Shown piece by piece: positions 17,515-25,849 of a stretch of DNA of 50,080 nucleotides. The translations under genes were made by a program, and so were the position numbers. Source of the stretch: CAYTWW01 sp043801855 (GTDB lineage: Archaea; Nanobdellota; Nanobdellia; Woesearchaeales; GW2011-AR15); NCBI GenBank assembly GCA_043801855.1, contig JAZDLQ010000042.1, forward strand, positions 1-50,080, given 5' to 3'. A model generated the notes under the pieces. That model was not told where the DNA came from, did no database searches, and was given only the letters and a program-made list of their open reading frames with translations. Each line of letters opens with the position of its first letter. The stretch's first letter is position 1.

Positions 17515-18513
17515 ATGTTTAAAGGCAAAGTTGTTCTGATTACGGGTGGTACTGGCTTTCTTGGCCGTGCATTGACTAAAGAGATATTAAAACAAGAGCC
17601 AGCAAGCATAAGAATCTTTTCTAGGGATGAAGTCAAGCATCACAAATTCCAGGAAGAATTCAATCATGATAACAGATTAAGAAATCTTATAGGCGATGTA
17701 CGGGATTATTCAAGAGTAAAAAAAGCATGTATTGGTGTTGATATTGTGATTCATGCAGCAGCGTTAAAAAGGCTGGATATATTGGAATACAATGTTGAAG
17801 AAGCAATAAAGACAAATATCTATGGCACGCAAAATATTGTGAATGCATGCCTTGAATGCAATGTTGAAAAAGCAGTTTTTGTATCAAGTGATAAGGCATG
17901 CTCTCCAGTAAATACCTATGGAGCATGCAAATTTGTTGGCGAGCGAATTTTTATAGAGACAAATTATAGCAAGGGAAAAAGCAGGACAATATTTAGTGTT
18001 GTAAGATATGGCAATGTGCTGGAAAGCACTGGTTCTGTGATACCTTTTTTTGAGTCTAAAATTAGGGAAGGGAAAAAAATCCCAATTACGCATTCGGAAA
18101 TGACTCGATTTATCATTAGCCCTATGCAGGCAGTAGACTTAGTGTTTTTTGCTTTGGAGCATGGAGTAGGCGGAGAAATTTTTGTTCCAACACTTCCTGC
18201 ATTTCAGATAATGGATTTAGTTGATATCTTAAAAGAAAAGCACAGAGCAAACAGCCACGTTGAAATAATAGGCGTAAGGCCTGGTGAAAAACTTCATGAA
18301 CTAATGATTAACACTTCTGAAATTCCCAGAACTTACAGATTTAAGGATAAGTTTGTTATTAAATCATCTATTGAGAAATATCAAGACATAAATGTTATAG
18401 AATATGTGAATGAGAAAAATAGAGTTAAAGACATGGCTGAGTATTCCTCAAAGCAAGGGGTAATCCCAAAAAAAGATGTTGAAGCGCTTTTTAAACAGTT
18501 TGGCATAATCTAA
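17515..18513 (+). CDS. UDP-GlcNAc 4,6-dehydratase, PseB/CapE-like SDR
   Basis: The 332-residue protein belongs to the Polysacc_synt_2 group of extended SDRs: GGTGFLGRALTKEIL at residues 11-25, IRIFSRDE, GDVRDYSRV, HAAALKRL, then SSDKA and NTYGACK holding the catalytic Asp-Lys and Tyr-x3-Lys. This group removes water from UDP-GlcNAc to give a 4-keto-6-deoxy sugar, with (PseB, CapE) or without C5 inversion. With an RmlD-like reductase next, the pair resembles CapE/CapF or FnlA/FnlB for UDP-FucNAc-type sugars; with NeuB further down it could equally open a pseudaminic or legionaminic route. No PseC/LegC aminotransferase is visible. Transcription starts from the shared TATA at 17485-17496. Confidence 0.85.
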   Translation: MFKGKVVLITGGTGFLGRALTKEILKQEPASIRIFSRDEVKHHKFQEEFNHDNRLRNLIGDVRDYSRVKKACIGVDIVIHAAALKRLDILEYNVEEAIKTNIYGTQNIVNACLECNVEKAVFVSSDKACSPVNTYGACKFVGERIFIETNYSKGKSRTIFSVVRYGNVLESTGSVIPFFESKIREGKKIPITHSEMTRFIISPMQAVDLVFFALEHGVGGEIFVPTLPAFQIMDLVDILKEKHRANSHVEIIGVRPGEKLHELMINTSEIPRTYRFKDKFVIKSSIEKYQDINVIEYVNEKNRVKDMAEYSSKQGVIPKKDVEALFKQFGII

Positions 18514-18565
18514 ATTCCTAAGCATAAAACATAAATAATATCATTCTATTTTTACAAATTGGATT

Positions 18566-19465
18566 ATGAGACTACTCGTTATTGGCGGCAGTGGCTTACT
18601 TGGCAGTAATTTTTCCATTATTTCGTCAAATAATAATGAAGTCATTTCTACCTATTCAAAAAACCAAATACAACTTAATGGATGCTCCTGCATCAAATTG
18701 GATGCTACTAATTTAAGTGACCTAACCAATGTTATAAAAAAAGTAAAACCAGAAACAATTGTAAATTGTGCTGGATTAACTAATGTTGATTATTGTGAAA
18801 CACATAAAGATGAAGCGCATAATCTAAATGTTAAGATACCACAAAACCTGGTTCTGTCTCAAAAAGATTCAAGCTTTAAAATTGTTCACATATCGACAGA
18901 TTCTGTTTTTGATGGTAAAAAAGGAAACTATACTGAAGATGACTTGACTACACCATTAAATGTCTACTCCAAAACAAAACTTGATGGTGAAAAAGTAGTA
19001 CTGAACTCAAATAATTACCTTATTTTGAGGACAAATCTCTTTGGTTGGAATTTTCTAGAAAAACTTAGCCTTGCTGAATGGTTTATCGAAAAACTCAGCA
19101 AAAAACAAAAAACAAGCGGATTTTCAGATGTTTTTTTTAATCCTTTAACAGTAAACACCCTAACTGAGATTATACTTAAGCTTCTAAACACGAAAGCATC
19201 TGGATTATATCACTTGGGCTCAACTAAAATTAGTAAATACGAATTCGGTACAAAAATAGCTGAATTATTTAACTTAGATAAAACAAATATTGCCCCTTCT
19301 TCAATTGATGATATAAGCACGATCGCAAAAAGGCCAAAAAACACAACATTAAAAACGCAAAAAATTTCAAAGCTAATTAACATGCCATCAATAGAAGATG
19401 AACTAAAGCTTTTTTACAAACTAAAAAATAATGGCTATTATGAAAGACTAAAGGGAAACTCATGA
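18566..19465 (+). CDS. RmlD-like NAD(P)-dependent sugar reductase
   Basis: The 299-residue SDR has the N-terminal LLVIGGSGLLGSNF motif and NCAGLTNVDYCE, then STDSVFDGKKGNY and VYSKTKLDGE with the YxxxK pair. This is the dTDP-4-dehydrorhamnose reductase superfamily. Directly after a PseB/CapE-like dehydratase it would reduce the 4-keto group of the UDP-6-deoxy sugar. Its last bases overlap the start of the following GT2 gene (ATGA at 19462-19465). Confidence 0.82.
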   Translation: MRLLVIGGSGLLGSNFSIISSNNNEVISTYSKNQIQLNGCSCIKLDATNLSDLTNVIKKVKPETIVNCAGLTNVDYCETHKDEAHNLNVKIPQNLVLSQKDSSFKIVHISTDSVFDGKKGNYTEDDLTTPLNVYSKTKLDGEKVVLNSNNYLILRTNLFGWNFLEKLSLAEWFIEKLSKKQKTSGFSDVFFNPLTVNTLTEIILKLLNTKASGLYHLGSTKISKYEFGTKIAELFNLDKTNIAPSSIDDISTIAKRPKNTTLKTQKISKLINMPSIEDELKLFYKLKNNGYYERLKGNS

Positions 19466-20116
19466 AAAAAAAAAATATACCTTGTTATTCCTGCATTTAA
19501 TGAGCAGGATACAATAGGAAAAGTGATTGATAATGCCAAAAATCATATAGAAAAGATAGTTGTAGTTGACGATGGCTCAATTGATAAGACGTTTGAAATT
19601 GCAAGCAAATGCAATAAGGTTATTGTTATTAAAAACGAGATAAATAAAGGGTATGATTTTTCTCTTGGAAAGGGATTTGAAATAGCGATAAAAAATAATG
19701 CTGATATAATCGTTTCCTTTGATGCTGATGGCCAGCATGATTCAGATGATATTGACAGAATTGTAAAGCCAATCCTTATTAATAAAGCAGATTTGGTTGT
19801 TGGAAAAAGGCCTTACAGAGCCAGATTTACTGAACATCTCTTCTCATGCTATTCTAAAAAGAAAATAGGTGTAGATGACCCATTATGCGGCCTTAAAGCG
19901 TACAGTGCAGAAGTGTACAAAAAAATTGGATATTTTGATAAGATAAATTCAATTGGGACACAGCTTATGTTTAACGCAATTGAAAATGGATTTCGGCTTG
20001 AACAGATAGATATAAGTTTAAATAAAAGAAAAGATACTCCAAGATTTGGAAGGATGTTAGTTGCAAACTATAAGATATTCATGGCGATGTTAAGGATAAT
20101 TTTTAAGAGGAAATGA
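19462..20116 (+). CDS. GT2-family glycosyltransferase, frameshifted in an A11 tract
   Basis: The expected GT2 start IYLVIPAFNEQDTIGKVI is encoded from 19475, but it is one base out of frame with the only good start, ATG 19462, which overlaps the previous stop as ATGA. Between them lies an uninterrupted run of 11 A (19465-19475); ten would give a continuous frame of about 217 residues. Downstream the sequence is intact: VVVDDGSIDKT, FDADGQHDSDD as the DXD region, DDPLCGLKAYS. It resembles polyprenyl-phosphate glycosyltransferases of the DPM1/DPG type without membrane helices. The gene may be off, phase-variable, rescued by polymerase slippage, or misread. Confidence 0.75.
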
Positions 20117-21175
20117 TTATGGAAAATATTAGAATAGGAAACAAGCTCATTGGAAAAAAACAGCCATGTTATGTGATTGCAGAAGTCGGATCAAATTTTG
20201 ACGGAAGCATAACCAGGGCAAAAAAACTAATTGACCTTGCTTTTGATTCTGGTGCAAATGCAGTAAAATTCCAATCTTTTGTGACAGATAAAATAATCTC
20301 AAAAGAAGGATTTGAACACTTAAGTATGGGTTTTCAGTCAAAATGGAAAAAAAGCGTTTATGATGTTTACAAATCAGCCGAATTCCCGGATGATTGGATA
20401 GCTGAACTTAATGATTATTCAAAAAAAAAAAGGAATTGATTTTTTCTCAAGCCCATATAATTTTGAAGTTGTAGAAAAGCTTGAAAAAATAAATGTTCCA
20501 GCATACAAGATTGGTTCAGGCGACATCACCTGGCTTGAATTTATCAGGTTTGTAGCGCTCAAAAAAAAGCCGATTTTAATTGCAGCTGGCGCAAGCACTC
20601 TTGATGAGATAAATGATGCAATTAAAACCATAAGAGAAACTGAAAATAATGATATTATCCTGATGCAATGTGTCACTAATTATCCATCAAAAATTGAGTC
20701 TGCAAATATTAGGGCAATGAATGCCATGGCTAAAACATTTGATGTCTTAGTTGGATATTCAGACCACACTATAGGAGACCTAGTGCCATTAGCTTCAGTT
20801 GCAAGAGGAGCATGTGTGATTGAAAAGCATTTTACTGATGACAGGAAAAGAGAAGGCCCGGATCATCCGCATGCAATGGAGCCAAAAGAATTAAAAGAGA
20901 TGGTTGAAAAAATCAGGCTAATTGAAAAAGCATTAGGTTCTCCTGCAAAAGAGCTTTATGATGAAGAAAAACAAACAGTAATTCTCCAGAGAAGATGCTT
21001 AAGGGCAGCAGTAGATTTACCCAAAGGAACATCAATTTCAGCACAAAAGATAAATGTATTAAGACCCGCTCCAATTGGTTCCTTGGCACCAAAATATAAG
21101 GATTCGATAATTGGCAAAAAAACAAGATCTGATATTAAAAAAGGAGAGCCTATCACATGGGAAAACTTATCTTAG
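20113..21175 (+). CDS. Full-length NeuB nonulosonic acid synthase, frameshifted in an A11 tract
   Basis: Two overlapping frames (20113-20439 and 20411-21175) together encode one complete NeuB of about 354 residues. The first gives IRIGNKLIGKKQPCYVIAEVG and AVKFQSF; the second continues at GIDFFSSPYNFEV with VGYSDH and IEKHFT for metal binding. A full C-terminal SAF domain follows (RRCLRAAVDLPKGT through KKGEPITWENL). The frames meet in a run of 11 A at 20421-20431, where ten would keep the frame. Unlike the NeuB at 6770 it has the SAF domain and no DNA-binding-like extension, but both share RIGNKLIG just before the barrel. With the SpsF-like gene downstream it recalls the spsE-spsF pair. Confidence 0.85.
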
Positions 21176-22137
21176 TTGTTGGTTGCGGTTCAATAGGAGA
21201 ACGCCATATAAAAAATCTTAAAACCCTTAATATTGATAAAATCATAGCATATGACACCAACCAGGAAAGACTTAAAGTAATCAAAGAATTGCATAATATT
21301 TCCACAAGCGATAATTTGGACAAATCTTTAAGCCAAAAACCTGATGCAGCATTAATCTGTACTCCACCAAGTACTCACATCCCTTTAGCATTAAGAGCAG
21401 TTGAAAACAATTCTAATGTATTTATAGAAAAACCAATGTCTCATAATCTTGAAGGCATTGATATATTGAAGTCCAATGCAACTAAAAAAAATCTTGTTGT
21501 AGCTGTAGGATATAATTTTAGGTTCCAGAAGGGAATGAAAATAGTAAAAGACAGAATAAAAGAAATAGGTAAAATATTGTCAAGTGATGCCACTTTTGGG
21601 CAGTATTTGCCATCTTGGAGACCATGGCAAAACTATAAAGAGAGCTATACTGCAAAAAAAGCGCTTGGCGGCGGCATTATTTTAGATGGATCACATGAGA
21701 TTGACTATATGAGGTGGCTGCTTGGAGAAGTAAGTGAAGTTTTTTGCATGAGTGGAAAAGTCAGTTCCCTTGAGGTTGAAACTGAAGACCATGCTGAAAT
21801 CACATTAAAATTCAAAAGCAATGCAATAGGCCGTATTCATCTTGATTTCTATAGGCCAGGCTATACTAGGAAAATTGAGATAGTTGGTGAAAAAGGAGTG
21901 ATTTCCTGGAATTTTGAAGAAAAAACAGTCAAGATATTTAAAGATAATAAAACTGAATTAATTGAAACAAAAGACGACACAAACGAAATGTACCTAGAAG
22001 AAATGAAAGAATTCCTTGAAGCAATAGATGGCAAAAAGAAATATATGATAAATGCTGATGAAGGAAAAAAAGTCCTTGAGATTGCACTGGCTGCCAAAGA
22101 ATCAAGTGAAATTAATAGGATTGTAAAAATAGGGTGA
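21157..22137 (+). CDS. Gfo/Idh/MocA-family oxidoreductase
   Basis: The 326-residue protein has the N-terminal Rossmann motif LVVGCGSIGERHIKNL and the family signature EKPMSHN near residue 92. A C-terminal beta-sheet substrate domain includes GGGIILDGSHEIDYMRWL, with the His expected at the active site. Such enzymes oxidise or reduce sugar ring carbons with NAD(P). It overlaps the end of the NeuB gene by 19 bases. By position it would act on a nonulosonate precursor or on the CMP-sugar. Confidence 0.87.
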   Translation: MGKLILVVGCGSIGERHIKNLKTLNIDKIIAYDTNQERLKVIKELHNISTSDNLDKSLSQKPDAALICTPPSTHIPLALRAVENNSNVFIEKPMSHNLEGIDILKSNATKKNLVVAVGYNFRFQKGMKIVKDRIKEIGKILSSDATFGQYLPSWRPWQNYKESYTAKKALGGGIILDGSHEIDYMRWLLGEVSEVFCMSGKVSSLEVETEDHAEITLKFKSNAIGRIHLDFYRPGYTRKIEIVGEKGVISWNFEEKTVKIFKDNKTELIETKDDTNEMYLEEMKEFLEAIDGKKKYMINADEGKKVLEIALAAKESSEINRIVKIG

Positions 22138-22142
22138 TCATT

Positions 22143-22901
22143 ATGAAAACAGATGAAATGTTTGACATCAGTGGTAAAGTTTACGTGATTACTGGTGCAT
22201 ATGGTTTTTTAGGTATTAGGATTTGCTGTTTTCTTTCAGATAATAACGCTTTTGTATATGCTATTGGAAGAGATATTAGTAAATTGGAAAAACTGAAAAA
22301 CAAAAATATTCAGACAATTTCTGCTGATGTCACAGATGAGAAGCAAGTGGAATTGCTTTGGAAAAAAATCAACCATAAAAAAGTTGATTGCCTAATTAAT
22401 TTGGCAGCGACTCAGATTGCAGTTTCATTTGATAAGATGACAGGTGCACAATGGGATCTTTGTATGGATAACTCAGTAAAAAGTGCTTTTCTGATGTGCA
22501 AAGAAGGAGTAAATAGTGGTTTACTTAAAAATAAAAGCTCGATAATCAATTTCGGTTCGATTTACGGAGTAGTATCACCGGACCAATCAATTTATGGTAC
22601 TTCAGGGCTCAACAGTTCATTAGCTTATGGTGCCGGAAAAGCAGGAATCATACAAATGACAAAATACTTAGCTACAGTATTAGCAAGCAAAGAAATTAGA
22701 GTCAATTGTATTTCTCCTGGAGGGATTCAAAACAATCAATCTGAAGAATTTGTAAAAAAATATATTGAAAAAACACCAATGTATCGGATGGGAAAACCAG
22801 AAGAGCTTTTCGGGGCAATAGCATTTCTTTCTTGTCAAACCGCTTCAAGCTATATTACTGGAATAAACTTGCTTATTGATGGTGGATTTACTGCATGGTA
22901 G
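22143..22901 (+). CDS. SDR-family oxidoreductase (PtmA-like)
   Basis: The 252-residue classical SDR has YVITGAYGFLGIRI for cofactor binding, NLAATQ in the NNAG position, GSIYGVV with the serine and YGAGK as Tyr-x3-Lys, and ends with an LLIDGGFTAW tail. I chose ATG 22143 over GTG 22134 because GGTGATC just upstream is an excellent Shine-Dalgarno match, about five bases away. SDRs of this kind (PtmA) accompany NeuB and cytidylyltransferase genes in legionaminic-acid loci. It overlaps the next gene by seven bases. Confidence 0.85.
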   Translation: MKTDEMFDISGKVYVITGAYGFLGIRICCFLSDNNAFVYAIGRDISKLEKLKNKNIQTISADVTDEKQVELLWKKINHKKVDCLINLAATQIAVSFDKMTGAQWDLCMDNSVKSAFLMCKEGVNSGLLKNKSSIINFGSIYGVVSPDQSIYGTSGLNSSLAYGAGKAGIIQMTKYLATVLASKEIRVNCISPGGIQNNQSEEFVKKYIEKTPMYRMGKPEELFGAIAFLSCQTASSYITGINLLIDGGFTAW

Positions 22902-23614
22902 TCTGCGCAATTGTCCAGATTAGACTTGGCTCAACTAGGCTTCCAAAAAAAGTTTTGTTAAAAATATCAGGAAAACATGTATTTGCCCTAGTCCTTGACA
23001 GGATAAAAAAAATCAAATCTATTGATAAAATTATAGTTGCAACTACAACTGAAACTGAAGATAATGAATTGGTTGAGGAAATAAAAAAATACGATAAATT
23101 CATGGCAATCTATCGCGGAAGTAAAAATGATGTTTTAGACAGATACTATCATGCGGCCAAAGAAAATAACGCCGATGTCGTAGTAAGACTTACAGGAGAC
23201 AACACATTATATGACCCAGATGTATCAGAACTTATCATAAACAAATTTCTTGAAAATAATCTTGATTACTGCTCAAACAGTATAATTAGGACTTTTCCAG
23301 TTGGCCTTGATACTGAAGTATTTTCTTTTAATTCTCTTGAAAAAGCCTGGAAAAATGCCAAAACACAATATGAAAGAGAGCATGTAACACCGTATCTTAA
23401 AAATTCTAAGATATTCAATATAATGAATGTGACAAATCCAATAGACTTAAGCAATCTCAGATTTACCTTAGATTATCCACAGGATCTCGAATTCATAAAA
23501 AAAGTATATGAAGCATTTTACCCAAGGACCATTTTTTTATTATCAGAAATACTGGTTCTATTAAAAAAGAAACCAGCACTAAAAGAAATTAATAAGAATT
23601 GCATTCAATTATGA
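22895..23614 (+). CDS. SpsF-like cytidylyltransferase (CMP-sugar synthetase family)
   Basis: The 239-residue protein begins AIVQIRLGSTRLPKKVL, the SpsF form of the CTP-transferase signature, followed by IIVATTTETEDNEL, RGSKNDVLDRYYHAA and RLTGDNTLYDPD. SpsF proteins belong to the same fold as CMP-sialic acid and CMP-KDO synthetases. With NeuB four genes upstream it probably activates the second nonulosonate of the locus. The end overlaps the convergent GT-B gene by ten bases. Confidence 0.87.
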   Translation: MVVCAIVQIRLGSTRLPKKVLLKISGKHVFALVLDRIKKIKSIDKIIVATTTETEDNELVEEIKKYDKFMAIYRGSKNDVLDRYYHAAKENNADVVVRLTGDNTLYDPDVSELIINKFLENNLDYCSNSIIRTFPVGLDTEVFSFNSLEKAWKNAKTQYEREHVTPYLKNSKIFNIMNVTNPIDLSNLRFTLDYPQDLEFIKKVYEAFYPRTIFLLSEILVLLKKKPALKEINKNCIQL

Positions 23615-25158
23615 CTTTTGATTAGCCTCTGTATTTCTTTTACAACTCTTTGTGAAGAATGTCCATCGGCTTTGTAAAATAAATGTCTAATATCATTATT
23701 TCTTGCTTTCTCAAATCTTTTTCTTGAATTGGTGGTTTCAAGACCAGCAATAATTGTTGAAATATTTATAATATCTTTTTTATCAATAAAGACTACTGAA
23801 TCACAAGATTTAAACTCCTTTAGCCCTATTTTATTGACATCAATAATTACTATTGGAGTATCAAGCAGCATTGCCATATAAGTCGCAGTTGTTCCAAAAT
23901 TGATTAATAGTTCGGATTCTGCAATCAGGCGATAATTCAACTGCTCGTCCAAACCAGTATAAACCACCCCATCAATACTGAGCTTTTTTAATAAGTCCAT
24001 ATATTTCATTAATCTTTTTTCAACAGGATGTAGTTTTAGTGTGATATGCACTCCTTTGATTTTTTTAAGCTGAATAAGAATTGACTCAATCATCTGGAAG
24101 TGCTCATCAGTGCTCATATATTGATTTTCAATAAATGCTGTTGTCATTATAAGAATCTTTTTGATTTCAGCATTATTATTTTTTTTCACATGTGTGCTGT
24201 AGTTAATTACCTCATCAAGGATCGCGGGTCCTGTGACGACAATTTTCTGCCTGTCTAATTTGCATCTTTTAAGCATAGTATCTCTCTCTGAATCACCAAA
24301 AGTTGTATAATATGAATTTTGTAATAGATCCAATCTTGTATGTGCAAGGACTCCGTGTTGCAAAATGATGCATGGAACTTTTAGTTGATTTGCTGCTGCA
24401 ATGCAGCACTCATCGACAAATCCGGAAGTAAGTACACATGCTTTTATCCCATTATCTTGAATCAGTTTTTTAAAGGCAAAGTAATATAGGCACATTAGAT
24501 TAACCCATGCATCTGAAAATATGAACTCGATTTCCTCTTCCAATAAATAATAATAGCTTTTTTTATGCCAAAATGCCTTTTCTTTTTCATTTATGCCTCT
24601 GCTTTTCCAAGCAGCTATAATTTTATGTGAGGCTTCTTTTGTAGCCTTTACGATGTCATTATCTATAATATCATCAAGGTCAAATAGACTGCTGCCAAAT
24701 TTTTTTGTTGATATCTTAGTAAATGGTCTTGAAAATACAATTTTATTGGCCAATCCTGCTTTTGATGATTCATTTATAATGTCTTGGATCCGAAATATAG
24801 ATAATCCTTCAGCTGATTCTTTTATCTGATTTGAATATGTCACAAAAAGCACATCCGATTTATCAATAGTATTATTATGTTTCTTATGTGTCTTAATGAT
24901 AAATAAAAATCGCATATAATTTTTTAACAATAAAAAAAATAGTTTACGTTGTATTTTAATAACCAAGGGATAATCCTTATCTTGAGCAAGCAGTGTATGA
25001 ACATTAATTAGATTAGAAAATGGAAAACGAAACATATTTGGGACAATCTTGTCTTTTACAAACCAAAAATACGATGTATTCTCTATCTTAAATCTATTAA
25101 AAAAATGTTTTTTATCAATATAAAATAAATGATTTTCAAACGCTTCGATATCATTCAT
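23605..25158 (-). CDS. GT-B-fold glycosyltransferase-like protein, paralogue of 13987-15585
   Basis: The 517-residue protein repeats the motif order of the one at 13987: CIILQHGVLAHTR (here with a typical QHG), IVVTGPAILDE, TLKLHPVEK and INFGTTATYMAMLLDTPIVIID. It is most like CDP-glycerol or capsule-type GT-B transferases. I start it at ATG 25158, which overlaps the stop of the upstream methyltransferase, rather than the TTG at 25164. The pairing with a methyltransferase is the same as in the other copy. Confidence 0.62.
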   Translation of the reverse strand: MNDIEAFENHLFYIDKKHFFNRFKIENTSYFWFVKDKIVPNMFRFPFSNLINVHTLLAQDKDYPLVIKIQRKLFFLLLKNYMRFLFIIKTHKKHNNTIDKSDVLFVTYSNQIKESAEGLSIFRIQDIINESSKAGLANKIVFSRPFTKISTKKFGSSLFDLDDIIDNDIVKATKEASHKIIAAWKSRGINEKEKAFWHKKSYYYLLEEEIEFIFSDAWVNLMCLYYFAFKKLIQDNGIKACVLTSGFVDECCIAAANQLKVPCIILQHGVLAHTRLDLLQNSYYTTFGDSERDTMLKRCKLDRQKIVVTGPAILDEVINYSTHVKKNNNAEIKKILIMTTAFIENQYMSTDEHFQMIESILIQLKKIKGVHITLKLHPVEKRLMKYMDLLKKLSIDGVVYTGLDEQLNYRLIAESELLINFGTTATYMAMLLDTPIVIIDVNKIGLKEFKSCDSVVFIDKKDIINISTIIAGLETTNSRKRFEKARNNDIRHLFYKADGHSSQRVVKEIQRLIKSHN

Positions 25159-25849
25159 TCTCAATCACACACACCATACTCAATCCAGCATACTTAACAA
25201 TCGGTAACCCACAGACAAATTCATCAATTGCATTCCAAAAATCATTCGTAAACCAAAATGGCGTTACTCCAAACCAATCTATAGGCGCCCACATGGTTGT
25301 TGCATTTATTTTTTTAATTTGATATCCAGATTCTTTAATCATCTTATTCCACATCCACGGTGGCTGCTTTGTCTTGTGGTAATCGTATTCTTTTCCTTTT
25401 TTCTCAGGAATCCTCAAAATATATCTATTCAATATTCTTCCAAAATAATAATATATTTCAAAAGTATTTGGATATGTTAGTAATATCCGGCCATTTTTAG
25501 CAAGAATATTTTTCATTGATAACAGTCCTTTTTTGGGTTCATCAATATGCTCTATCACATCAACAATAATAATTAAGTCAAACTTTTTTTTTAGTTTTTC
25601 AAGCTCATATATTGATAGCTTCAAAAGACTCGTATTTTTTATTTTTGCTATTTTAATAAGTTCAGATGATAGCTTAAGCCTTTCATCATCAATATCAATT
25701 GCAGTAATCTCTTTCACAAGCTTTGAAAAAACTCTTATCTGCGGCCCATCTCCGCATCCAACAATTAATACAGAGTCACTTTTTTTAGCATCGCAAAATG
25801 TTGGATATCGCCTACTGCTTGCTTCCTTATGCTTTTCTCTTTCTCTCAT
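25151..25849 (-). CDS. Class I SAM-dependent methyltransferase
   Basis: SAM binding is shown by SVLIVGCGDGPQIRVF and the acidic AIDIDDERLKLS, then FDLIIIVDVIEHIDEP and a post-motif MKNILAKNGRILLTYP. I prefer ATG 25849, which overlaps the asparagine synthase stop as ATGA (232 residues); an in-frame ATG at 25891 would add 14 residues but overlap that gene by 46 bases. A sugar or glycan substrate is inferred from the adjacent GT-B gene. Confidence 0.83.
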   Translation of the reverse strand: MREREKHKEASSRRYPTFCDAKKSDSVLIVGCGDGPQIRVFSKLVKEITAIDIDDERLKLSSELIKIAKIKNTSLLKLSIYELEKLKKKFDLIIIVDVIEHIDEPKKGLLSMKNILAKNGRILLTYPNTFEIYYYFGRILNRYILRIPEKKGKEYDYHKTKQPPWMWNKMIKESGYQIKKINATTMWAPIDWFGVTPFWFTNDFWNAIDEFVCGLPIVKYAGLSMVCVIENE

